Assembly (NCBI GenBank): GCA_035627375.1
Contig: DASPLX010000036.1
Coordinates: 124,001-188,000 of the forward strand
Source: DASPLX01 sp035627375
GTDB lineage: Bacteria > Pseudomonadota > Gammaproteobacteria > Burkholderiales > Burkholderiaceae_D
DNA: 64,000 nucleotides
Direction: 5' to 3'
Part shown: positions 43,468 through 50,970 of the stretch, in pieces
Numbering within the stretch: the stretch's first letter is position 1
Layout: the number at the start of each line of letters is the position of its first letter
Translations under genes and position numbers: made by a program
Notes under the pieces: model-generated
Told to the model about the DNA's origin: nothing
The model's database searches: none
What the model saw: only the letters and a program-made list of their open reading frames with translations

Positions 43468-44973
43468 ATGCAACAGGTTTCACAACTATTGACCGAACTC
43501 GGCGTCGATCTGGCCGCCTACCAGGGCACGGACCTGACGTCGCGTTCGCCGATCACCGGCGAGTCGACCGCGCAGCTGCGCATGGATACGCCGGCGCAAG
43601 TGACGGAGAAGATCGGCAAGGCGCACGACGCCTTTCTCAAGTGGCGCAACATCCCGGCCCCGCGCCGCGGCGAGCTGATCCGCCTGTTCGGCGAAGAGCT
43701 GCGCAAGCACAAGGAAGCGCTCGGCAAGCTGGTCACCCTCGAAGCCGGCAAGATCCTGCAGGAAGGCCTCGGCGAAGTGCAAGAAATGATCGACATCTGC
43801 GATTTCGCGGTCGGCCTGTCGCGCCAGCTGTACGGCCTGACGATCGCCTCCGAGCGCCCGGGCCATCGCATGATGGAGACCTGGCACCCAGTCGGCGTGG
43901 TCGGCGTGATTTCCGCCTTCAACTTCCCGGTCGCCGTATGGTCGTGGAATGCCGCGTTGGCCTTCGTCTGCGGCGACAGCGTCGTGTGGAAGCCGTCCGA
44001 GAAGACGCCGCTGACCGCGATCGCCACGCATGCGCTGTTCCTGCGCGCCATGGCACGCTTCGGCGCCGATGCGCCGGAAGGCCTGGCCGAACTGGTCATC
44101 GGCGGCCGCGAGTGCGGCGCGACGCTGGTCGACGACAAGCGCGTCCCGCTCGTTTCCGCCACCGGCAGCACGCAGATGGGCCGCAAGGTGGCCGAACGCT
44201 GCGCGACCCGCCTGGCACGCACCATCCTCGAACTGGGCGGCAACAATGCCATGATCGTGGCGCCGTCGGCCGATCTCGAAATGGCGGTCCGCGCCATCAC
44301 GTTCTCGGCGGTCGGCACCGCCGGCCAGCGCTGCACCACGTTGCGCCGCCTGTTCGTGCACGACAGCGTGTACGACGCGCTGGTGCCGCGCCTGAAGAAG
44401 GTGTATTCCGGTCTCCCGATCGGCAATCCGCTCGAGAAGGGCACGCTGGTCGGTCCGCTGATCGATCGCGACGCCTTCGCGGCGATGCAGAAGGCGCTGG
44501 AAACGGCCAAGGCCGAAGGCGGCCAGATCCACGGCGGCGAGCGCGCGCAAGTCGGCGGTTGCGCCGACGGCTACTATGTCGCCCCCGCGCTGGTTGAAAT
44601 GCCGGCCCAGACCGAGGTGATGTACCACGAGACGTTCGCGCCGATCCTGTACGTCGTGCGCTACAGCACGCTGGAGCAGGCGATCGCCTGGAACAACGCC
44701 GTCCCGCAAGGCTTGTCGTCGTCGATCTTCACGACCGACATGCGCGAAGCCGAGACCTTCGTGTCGGCGGCCGGCAGCGATTGCGGCATCGCCAACGTCA
44801 ACATCGGCCCGTCCGGCGCTGAAATCGGCGGCGCCTTCGGCGGCGAAAAGGACACCGGCGGCGGCCGCGAATCCGGTTCGGATTCGTGGAAAGCCTACAT
44901 GCGGCGCGCGACCAATACCTTCAACTACAGCAATTCGCTGCCGTTGGCGCAGGGTATCAGCTTCGATATTTGA
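43468..44973 (+). CDS. amaB: ALDH7-family L-piperideine-6-carboxylate / 2-aminoadipate semialdehyde dehydrogenase
   Basis: A 501-aa aldehyde dehydrogenase of the ALDH7 (antiquitin) group. Catalytic Cys is in GTAGQRCTTLRR (about residue 289) and the general-base Glu in LELGGNN (about residue 254). The N-terminus and GPSGAEIGGAFGGEKDTGGGRESGSDSWKAYMRR (near 44810-44910) match antiquitin. Pseudomonas AmaB oxidises piperideine-6-carboxylate to 2-aminoadipate in lysine catabolism, fitting the dehydrogenase upstream and the HglS-like gene downstream. AGGAG precedes the ATG. An unusual 12-bp perfect hairpin separates it from the next gene. Confidence 0.9.
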   Translation: MQQVSQLLTELGVDLAAYQGTDLTSRSPITGESTAQLRMDTPAQVTEKIGKAHDAFLKWRNIPAPRRGELIRLFGEELRKHKEALGKLVTLEAGKILQEGLGEVQEMIDICDFAVGLSRQLYGLTIASERPGHRMMETWHPVGVVGVISAFNFPVAVWSWNAALAFVCGDSVVWKPSEKTPLTAIATHALFLRAMARFGADAPEGLAELVIGGRECGATLVDDKRVPLVSATGSTQMGRKVAERCATRLARTILELGGNNAMIVAPSADLEMAVRAITFSAVGTAGQRCTTLRRLFVHDSVYDALVPRLKKVYSGLPIGNPLEKGTLVGPLIDRDAFAAMQKALETAKAEGGQIHGGERAQVGGCADGYYVAPALVEMPAQTEVMYHETFAPILYVVRYSTLEQAIAWNNAVPQGLSSSIFTTDMREAETFVSAAGSDCGIANVNIGPSGAEIGGAFGGEKDTGGGRESGSDSWKAYMRRATNTFNYSNSLPLAQGISFDI

Positions 44974-45011
44974 TCGATCAAGGTTGGCAGGAGGAGGCAG
45001 CAGCAAAGACG

Positions 45012-45066
45012 GGGACCGCGGAGAAGAGTTTTCTTCTCCGCGGATCTCTGCGACCTCTGTCGTCCC
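45012..45066. repeat. Palindromic element between amaB and the DUF1338 gene
   Basis: CCGCGGAGAAGA (45016-45027) and TCTTCTCCGCGG (45032-45043) form a perfect 12-bp inverted repeat with loop GTTT. Outer arms GGGAC (45012-45016) and GTCCC (45062-45066) flank it. The following TCTGCGACCTCTGTCGTCCC resembles degenerate copies of the same pyrimidine/GCG motif. It looks like a mobile-type intergenic palindrome (REP/MITE-like), which only a genome-wide search could confirm. Confidence 0.7.
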
Positions 45067-45103
45067 TGGCCTGTTGCCAATCGAAACCGGGAAATGCTTC
45101 AGC

Positions 45104-46135
45104 GTGGGTGCACAAAACAATAATCTGATCAATCTGGTCGAACGCACGATCGGCGTCGAAGCTTGCGCATGGGTCGTCGAATTGATGACGATTCCGGCCG
45201 GCTTCTCCGTCTGGGAGAGCGGCTGGGTGACGCGCAAGGAATTGGCGCAGGCGCTGAACATGGTGCTGTTCCACGACCTGTTGCTGCGCGTACCGACCGG
45301 CCGTCTCTATACCGAGGAGGTCGCGGCGCGCGGCGGCAAGGTGTTCCACGACCATGGTGCCTTGCGCACCGTGCGCTGGGCCGCCAACGGCGCCTTGCCG
45401 CCCGGCGAAGCGGCTTTCACCCGCATCCTGGAGCCGCTCGGCTTCCGCTTGAACGGCACGTTCCCGCTGGACCGTATCGGCATGACCGGGCGCTCGTACG
45501 CGCACCAGGATGCTCCGGACCAGATCGCCCAGTTTTTCGTGAGCGAGCTGCACCCGGAGAAGTTCTCCAAGCCATTCCAGGCCGCCGTCACGCGCGTCCT
45601 GTCGTCTTCCTGGGACCCGCTGACGCCGTTGGCGCAATGCCTGTTGCGCGAACTGGCGCGCGACGGCCGCCTGCGTTTCGAGGATGCCGCGGGCTTGCTG
45701 CCGGTGCTGAAGGGATGCTTCGCGCGCCAGCACGACACGCCCTGGCTCGAAGATTATGAAATCCTGCTGGCCGAGTCCGCCGAAATGGCGTGGATCGCCA
45801 CCGAGGGCAATGCCTTCAACCACGTCACCGACCGCGTCGACGATCTGTTGCGCCTGACCCGGGAGCAAGAAGCCTTGAACCGCCCGCTGAAGCCGGCGAT
45901 CGAGGTTTCCAAGAGCGGACGCATCAAGCAGACGGCCTTCAAGGCCGACCTCGTGGTGCGTCAGTTCCGCACCGCCGACGGCGGCGTCGTCGAGCGCGAG
46001 GTGCCGGGCAGTTTTTACGAATTCATCACCCGTGATCACTACATCGATTCGGTCGAGCAGGCGCAAAAGCTCGATCTCGGATTCGATGCTGCGAACGCGC
46101 AGGGGATTTTCAAGATGACCGCCGCGAATCACTAG
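45104..46135 (+). CDS. DUF1338 protein, probable HglS-like 2-oxoadipate dioxygenase/decarboxylase
   Basis: A 343-aa DUF1338 protein. HglS converts 2-oxoadipate to D-2-hydroxyglutarate in P. putida lysine catabolism using a His/His/Glu metal centre and a substrate-binding Arg. Here HGALR (H84 to R88) matches the HxxxR spacing known for HglS, and EGNAFNHVTDRVDDL is the family's most conserved block. At about 340 aa it is shorter than HglS/YdcJ (about 450-460). The start is uncertain: GTG 45104 gives MGAQNNNLINLVERTIG, while upstream in-frame codons run through the palindrome. Placement after amaB supports the lysine pathway role. A strong terminator follows. Confidence 0.82.
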   Translation: MGAQNNNLINLVERTIGVEACAWVVELMTIPAGFSVWESGWVTRKELAQALNMVLFHDLLLRVPTGRLYTEEVAARGGKVFHDHGALRTVRWAANGALPPGEAAFTRILEPLGFRLNGTFPLDRIGMTGRSYAHQDAPDQIAQFFVSELHPEKFSKPFQAAVTRVLSSSWDPLTPLAQCLLRELARDGRLRFEDAAGLLPVLKGCFARQHDTPWLEDYEILLAESAEMAWIATEGNAFNHVTDRVDDLLRLTREQEALNRPLKPAIEVSKSGRIKQTAFKADLVVRQFRTADGGVVEREVPGSFYEFITRDHYIDSVEQAQKLDLGFDAANAQGIFKMTAANH

Positions 46136-46232
46136 AGATTTGCGGCGACCACCGGGCATGAGGGCGCCACCCGATTGCAAGCGCGAACGAGAAGCGCGTT
46201 TTTTTAAATGGCGAGATGTTCTCTCTCTCTTT

Positions 46233-46263
46233 ATGGCGCTGTGCGAACAGCGCCATTTTTTTT
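46233..46263 (+). terminator. Intrinsic terminator of the lysine catabolic operon
   Basis: ATGGCGCTGT (46233-46242), loop GCGA, ACAGCGCCAT (46247-46256) is a perfect 10-bp stem followed by a run of eight Ts. It is about 100 bp after the DUF1338 stop. Confidence 0.95.
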
Positions 46264-46414
46264 GGTTCTGCCCAAAACCTGCACGAGCCGGCTTCCGCCG
46301 AGGCCGCCGCTTTATTCCCAAACGCGACAGACTCTTTCCGATTTAGGACAAAACGGTTGGGTTGCGGCCTGGTTTGAAAGACAATATGGCTTCCCCCGGT
46401 TGCCCCGCGTCGTC

Positions 46415-47356
46415 ATGCCATTTTCCGAATTGTCGGTTCTCGGACAGGAGTCTCCCTTGCGCATCGTCTTGATCGATGCGGGAGAGGGCCCGTCCATGAC
46501 GCTCGCCGGCCTGCTGCAGCCGTTGCGGCTCGCCGCCACGGCGGTCGGCGCCGGCCGGCTGCAAGTCGATCTCCTGTCGCCGGAGGCGGCCGCAACGGAC
46601 CGGGCGCTCGCTCATGTCGTCTTGCTGGTCGCCGATAGCGACGCCGTGCCGCCGGCGCCGGAGCCGTTGCGCAGGCTGATCGAACGCTGCCAGCGGGCCC
46701 GGTTCTGGGGCGCGGTCGGCGCTCCGGTATTGTGGCTGGCGCGCGCCGGCGCAATGGAGGGGATGCGTACGGCGCTCCCCTGGGCGCTTTATCCCGAGGC
46801 CGACGAGATCGCCGAAAAAGCGATCCTCACCCCGCAACTGTTCGAGCTCGACGGCAACCGCCTGACCTGCTGCGGCGGCGCCGCCAGCCTCGATTTCGCG
46901 CTGACCCTGATCCAGGCCTGGTATGGCAACGACGTGCAGGCGGAGATCAAGGAAGCGCTGTGCGTCGATCGTGTGCGCAGCGCTTCGGACCGCCAGCGGG
47001 TCGCGTTGCAGGCGCGTTTCGGCGCGCTGCAGCCCAAGCTGTCGGAGGCGGTCAGCCTGATGGAGGCGAATATCGAGGAGCCGCTGTCGACCGACGAGAT
47101 CGCCGGCCTGGTCGGCATTTCGCGCCGCCAGCTCGAGCGGCAATTCAAGCAATATCTCGGCAGCGTGCCGTCTCGCTACTACCTCGAATTGCGCCTGCAA
47201 CGGGCGCGGCAATTGCTTCTCGGATCCCATCATTCCATCGTGCAAGTCGGCTTGATGTGCGGTTTTTCCTCGGGCTCGCATTTCTCCACCGCTTACGGCG
47301 CCCTGTTCGGCATCACGCCGCGCGAGGAGCGCCAGCGCAAGCTGTTGTCGTCTTGA
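46415..47356 (+). CDS. argR: AraC-family regulator with DJ-1/PfpI-like N-terminal domain (ArgR-type activator of arginine catabolism)
   Basis: A 313-aa regulator. The N-terminal amidotransferase-like domain (about residues 10-190, no catalytic Cys visible at the nucleophile position) is followed by an AraC-type double helix-turn-helix (about 215-310: TDEIAGLVGISRRQLERQFKQYLGSVPSRYYLELRLQRARQLL). This is the architecture of P. aeruginosa ArgR, which activates aruCFGDB, aot and gdhB. All three target sets lie just downstream here, so the assignment is strongly context-supported. It is unrelated to E. coli ArgR. The start at 46415 is the best family fit; the reading frame continues upstream without a clear start signal. 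Confidence 0.82.
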   Translation: MPFSELSVLGQESPLRIVLIDAGEGPSMTLAGLLQPLRLAATAVGAGRLQVDLLSPEAAATDRALAHVVLLVADSDAVPPAPEPLRRLIERCQRARFWGAVGAPVLWLARAGAMEGMRTALPWALYPEADEIAEKAILTPQLFELDGNRLTCCGGAASLDFALTLIQAWYGNDVQAEIKEALCVDRVRSASDRQRVALQARFGALQPKLSEAVSLMEANIEEPLSTDEIAGLVGISRRQLERQFKQYLGSVPSRYYLELRLQRARQLLLGSHHSIVQVGLMCGFSSGSHFSTAYGALFGITPREERQRKLLSS

Positions 47357-47480
47357 CACCGCTTCTTTCCGGCCGATCGGCGCCGGCTTGGCATGATTCA
47401 GGTAAACTTCGCGCGCCTTGCGGCGCATTTTGGTCACCGGGACTTCGCTTTGGCTCGTTTTCTTAAAATCGCCGTCGCAG

Positions 47481-47515
47481 TTTCAAAAGAATTTGTTGTG
47501 TCCGCTGCCTATACT
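47481..47515 (+). promoter_or_regulatory. Candidate astC promoter region with possible ArgR half-site
   Basis: TATACT at 47510-47515 is a good -10 box, with a start near 47522, about 39 nt before astC. GTCGC-N8-AA (near 47474-47488) resembles one half of the TGTCGC-N8-AA pattern described for Pseudomonas ArgR sites. The second half-site is poor, so the operator call is tentative. Confidence 0.35.
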
Positions 47516-47560
47516 TTCCTTATCTAGCTCAACCCATAGCCCAACCTATCGGAGCCCGCA

Positions 47561-48820
47561 ATGAACGCGATTCACCCGCTGGACACCGCCCAGGCCGACG
47601 CCGCCCAGGCAAACGTCAACCGTCAAACCTTCGATCAAGTCATGGTGCCGACTTACGCGCCCAGCAATCTCGTTCCCGCGCGCGCCGCCGGCCTGGAGCT
47701 TTGGGACCAGCAAGGCAAGCGTTATCTCGATTTCACGGCCGGCATCGGCGTGACCGGTCTCGGCCACGCCAATCCGGCCATCGTCGAGGCCTTGATGAAG
47801 CAGGCGAACACGCTCTGGCACGTCGGCAACGGCTATACCAACGAGCCGGTGCTGCGCCTGGCGCTTGCCCTGACCGAGGCGACCTTCGCCGACCGCGCCT
47901 TCTTCTGCAATTCCGGCGCCGAAGCCAATGAAGCGGCGTTCAAGCTGGCGCGCAAGTATGCGCATGGCAAGTTCGGCCCGGCCAAGTCGCGCATCGTGTC
48001 TTGCATCAACTCTTTCCACGGCCGCACGCTGTTCACGGTGTCGGTCGGCGGCCAGCCGAAATACACCGAGGGCTTCGAGCCGCTGCCGCCGCAGCTCAAC
48101 CACATTCCGTTCAACGATATCGAAGCGGCACGCGCGGCGATCGGCGACGACGTCTGCGCCGTCGTGGTCGAGCCGGTGCAGGGCGAGGGCGGTGTGCTGC
48201 CGGCCGATCCTGCCTACCTGCAGGCCTTGCGCGAATTGTGCGACAAGACCGGCGCCGTGCTGATTTTCGACGAAGTGCAGTCCGGCCTGGGCCGCACCGG
48301 CGAGCTGTATGCCTACATGAGCTACGGCGTGACGCCGGACATCCTGACCACCGCCAAGGCGCTCGGCAACGGTTATCCGATCGGCGCGATGCTGACCACC
48401 GGCGAGATCGCCAAGGCGTTCGCCGTCGGCTCGCACGGCACCACCTACGGCGGCAATCCTCTCGCCACCGCGGTCGCGCTGAAGGTGTTCCAGACCATCA
48501 ATACGCCCGAATTCCTGGCGCGCGTGAGGCAAGCCGCCGATAACCTGACCGGCAAGCTGCAGGCGATCGCCGCCGATTACAGCCAGGTGTTCGCCGAAGT
48601 GCGCGGCCGCGGCCTGATGATCGGCATGACGCTGACCGAGGCGTACCGCGGCAAGGCCAAGGACATCACCAAGGCCGCCGAGGCGCAGGGCCTGATGCTG
48701 CTGATCGCCGGCCCGGACGTCGTGCGCCTGCTGCCGGCGCTGGTGGTGACGGATGCGCAGATCGACGAGGCGATCGCGCTGTTCCGCCGCGCCCTGGATG
48801 CGTTCCTGGCGCCGGCGTAA
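47561..48820 (+). CDS. astC: Succinylornithine transaminase / acetylornithine aminotransferase
   Basis: A 419-aa class III PLP aminotransferase: CNSGAEANEAAFKLARK, VEPVQGEGG, FDEVQSGLGRTG and the PLP lysine in TTAKALGNGYP (about residue 266). In the arginine succinyltransferase pathway it converts succinylornithine to succinylglutamate semialdehyde. Enzymes of this clade often also act on acetylornithine in biosynthesis. It opens the ast operon. CGGAGCCCGCA before the ATG is the ribosome-binding site. It could also supply the 2-aminoadipate transamination missing from the lysine set, which is speculation. Confidence 0.93.
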   Translation: MNAIHPLDTAQADAAQANVNRQTFDQVMVPTYAPSNLVPARAAGLELWDQQGKRYLDFTAGIGVTGLGHANPAIVEALMKQANTLWHVGNGYTNEPVLRLALALTEATFADRAFFCNSGAEANEAAFKLARKYAHGKFGPAKSRIVSCINSFHGRTLFTVSVGGQPKYTEGFEPLPPQLNHIPFNDIEAARAAIGDDVCAVVVEPVQGEGGVLPADPAYLQALRELCDKTGAVLIFDEVQSGLGRTGELYAYMSYGVTPDILTTAKALGNGYPIGAMLTTGEIAKAFAVGSHGTTYGGNPLATAVALKVFQTINTPEFLARVRQAADNLTGKLQAIAADYSQVFAEVRGRGLMIGMTLTEAYRGKAKDITKAAEAQGLMLLIAGPDVVRLLPALVVTDAQIDEAIALFRRALDAFLAPA

Positions 48821-48826
48821 ATCGCA

Positions 48827-48862
48827 TGCCGCCCCGGCAATGCGAAGCAAGGCGGGGCGGCA
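48827..48862 (+). other. Intercistronic hairpin between astC and aruF
   Basis: TGCCGCCCCG (48827-48836) and CGGGGCGGCA (48853-48862) form a perfect 10-bp stem with a 16-nt loop. No T run follows. It may slow RNA decay or uncouple expression of astC from the downstream genes. Confidence 0.65.
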
Positions 48863-48887
48863 ACCAAAACAAGATTCGGAGACATTC

Positions 48888-49916
48888 ATGTTCGTTGTCA
48901 GGCCGGTGGAGACGAAAGACATCCCGGCACTCGCAGAATTGGGAAAGGTGGCGACGCGCGGCGTCCATACCTTCCCGAAAACGCCGTCCGCCATCGAGCG
49001 CGCGGTGGAGCGTTCGATCGCATCCTTCGCGGCGCAAGTCGAGATCCCGAGCGAGGAATCGTATTTCTTCGTCCTGGAGTCGAGCCGCGACCGGAGCATC
49101 GCCGGCGCGGCGGCGATTTCGGCCACGGCCGGTTCCGCCGGCACCTTCTTCGCGTTCCGCAACGACGTCATCCACCAGGTGTCGCGCGACCTGAACATCA
49201 GCCACAGCGTGCATGTCCTGACCCTGTGCTCCGACCTGACCAGCTGTTCGCAATTGTCGAGCTTCTTCGTGCGCGACCAGCAGGCGGCCGGCCAGGAGAC
49301 CGCTCTCCTGTCGCGCGCGCGGCTGCTGTTCGCCGCCGCCGCGCCGCATCGCTTCGGCGAGAAATTCTTCGCCTCGCTGGCCGGCATGACCGACGCCAAT
49401 GGCCGTTCGGCGTTCTGGGAAGCGCTCGGGCGCAAGTTCTTCCAGATGGATTACCTGGAGGCCGAACGCCTGGTCGAGGGCGCGCGCAACCGCACGCTGA
49501 TCGTCGAACTGATGCCGCATTACCCGATCTACGTGCCCCTGCTGCCGGGCGAAGCCCAGGCCGCCATGGGGCAGGTGCATCCCGAGGGCGAGCTGCCGTT
49601 CCGGATGCTCTCGGAGGAGGGCTTCGAGCCCGACGAATTCATCGATATCTTCGACGGCGGCCCGATCCTGCGCGCGCACAAGCATGCCTTGCGTTCGTTC
49701 TCGTCGTCGGCGCGGCGAGAGGTCGCCTACATGGTGACGCCCGACGATACGCCGAAAACGAGCTATCTCGTCTGCAATGCGCGGGAAGCCGGGTTCCGCG
49801 CCGTGATCGCGGAATGCCCGCGCCTCGAATCGGCGGAGAGCATCGTCCTGTCGCCGGAAGCGATGCGCTGCCTGGATGTGGTCAACGGCGATGCCGTGCT
49901 ATGCGTGAAATTGTGA
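48888..49916 (+). CDS. aruF: Arginine/ornithine N-succinyltransferase, alpha subunit
   Basis: A 342-aa AstA-family acyltransferase (GNAT-like fold). Family segments: MFVVRPVETKDIPALAEL, TLCSDLTSCSQLSSFF, SRARLLFAAAAPHRFGEKFFA, DANGRSAFWEALGRKFFQMDYLEAE and ELMPHYPIYVPLLP. It uses succinyl-CoA to acylate arginine, the first step of the pathway. As in Pseudomonas, two AstA paralogues follow one another and would form an alpha2beta2 enzyme. ATG 48888 follows CGGAGACATTC. It ends seven bases before aruG. Confidence 0.93.
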   Translation: MFVVRPVETKDIPALAELGKVATRGVHTFPKTPSAIERAVERSIASFAAQVEIPSEESYFFVLESSRDRSIAGAAAISATAGSAGTFFAFRNDVIHQVSRDLNISHSVHVLTLCSDLTSCSQLSSFFVRDQQAAGQETALLSRARLLFAAAAPHRFGEKFFASLAGMTDANGRSAFWEALGRKFFQMDYLEAERLVEGARNRTLIVELMPHYPIYVPLLPGEAQAAMGQVHPEGELPFRMLSEEGFEPDEFIDIFDGGPILRAHKHALRSFSSSARREVAYMVTPDDTPKTSYLVCNAREAGFRAVIAECPRLESAESIVLSPEAMRCLDVVNGDAVLCVKL

Positions 49917-49923
49917 GAACACC

Positions 49924-50970
49924 ATGTTAGTCGTACGTGCGATTCAAGAGCGGGACCTCGATGGCCTGATGGAGCTGGCGCGGCAGACCGGCGACGGCAT
50001 GACGACCCTGAAGCCGGACCGCAAGGTGCTGGGCAAGCGCGTCGAAGTCGCCTGCGCGTCGTTCGCCGAGCAGATCGCGCCGCCCCAGCGCGACTACGTG
50101 TTCGTCATGGAAGATACCGAGGCGGGGCGGCTGGCCGGCGTGTGCGCGATCAAGAGCGCGGTCGGCCTCGACGAGCCGTTCTACAACTACCGCATCGGCA
50201 CGCTGGTCCATTCGAGCAACGAGCTCAAGGTCTTCTCGCGCATGGAGACGCTGTATCTTTCGAACGACCTGACCGGCTGTTCCGAATTGTGCTCGCTGTT
50301 CCTGCATCCCGAGTACCGCAAGGGTCACAACGGCCGCCTGCTGTCGAAGAGCCGCTTCCTGTTCATCGCGCAATTCCCGCACCTGTTCGAGCAAAAGCTG
50401 ATCGCGGAGCTGCGCGGCTTCCAGCATTCCGACGGCCGTTCGCCGTTCTGGGAAGGGCTGGGGCGGCATTTCTTCAAGATCGATTTCGACCGCGCCGACG
50501 ACATGACCGGCATGGGCAAGAAATCCTTCATCGCCGAACTGATGCCGCGCCATCCGCTGTACGTCGCCTACCTGCCGCAGGAAGCGCAGGACGTGATCGG
50601 CCGCGTGCATGTCGATACCGTGCCGGCGCGCCGCCTGCTCGAATCGGAGGGCATGTATTACGAAGGATACGTCGATATCTTCGACGCCGGCCCGGTGCTG
50701 CAGGCGCGCATCAGCGAATTGCGTTCGCTGCGCGAAAGCGCGCTGGCGCTCGTCGATCCGGCGCCTGCCGCCAGCGCGGCGGGCGAGCCTTTCCTGGTGT
50801 CCTCGACCGTGCTCCAGGATTTCCGCGTCATCGTCAGCCATGCCGGCGGCGGCCCGAACGTCTCCGACCGCATCGGCTTGTCCGGCGCCGAACAAGCACT
50901 CCTTGCCTGCGCCGCCGGCGGTCCGGTGCGCACCATGTCCTTGAACCCGAAGAAACCCAACCATGCATAG
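49924..50970 (+). CDS. aruG: Arginine N-succinyltransferase, beta subunit
   Basis: A 348-aa AstA paralogue. Conserved blocks: MLVVRAIQERDLDGLMELA, LSNDLTGCSELCSLFLHPEYRKG, KSRFLFIAQFPHLFEQKLIAELRG and DGRSPFWEGLGRHFFKIDF. HPEYRKG (positions 50305-50325), with its acyl-CoA-binding character, is better preserved here than in AruF, where that stretch reads RDQQAAG. AruG may therefore be the main catalytic chain, an inference. It overlaps astD by eight bases. Confidence 0.93.
   Translation: MLVVRAIQERDLDGLMELARQTGDGMTTLKPDRKVLGKRVEVACASFAEQIAPPQRDYVFVMEDTEAGRLAGVCAIKSAVGLDEPFYNYRIGTLVHSSNELKVFSRMETLYLSNDLTGCSELCSLFLHPEYRKGHNGRLLSKSRFLFIAQFPHLFEQKLIAELRGFQHSDGRSPFWEGLGRHFFKIDFDRADDMTGMGKKSFIAELMPRHPLYVAYLPQEAQDVIGRVHVDTVPARRLLESEGMYYEGYVDIFDAGPVLQARISELRSLRESALALVDPAPAASAAGEPFLVSSTVLQDFRVIVSHAGGGPNVSDRIGLSGAEQALLACAAGGPVRTMSLNPKKPNHA

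Noticed and set aside
46180..46207. GCGC-rich hairpin with T run ahead of the main terminator after the DUF1338 gene
   Set aside because: The repeats are direct rather than inverted apart from the self-complementary GCGC core; the 46233-46263 hairpin is the convincing terminator.
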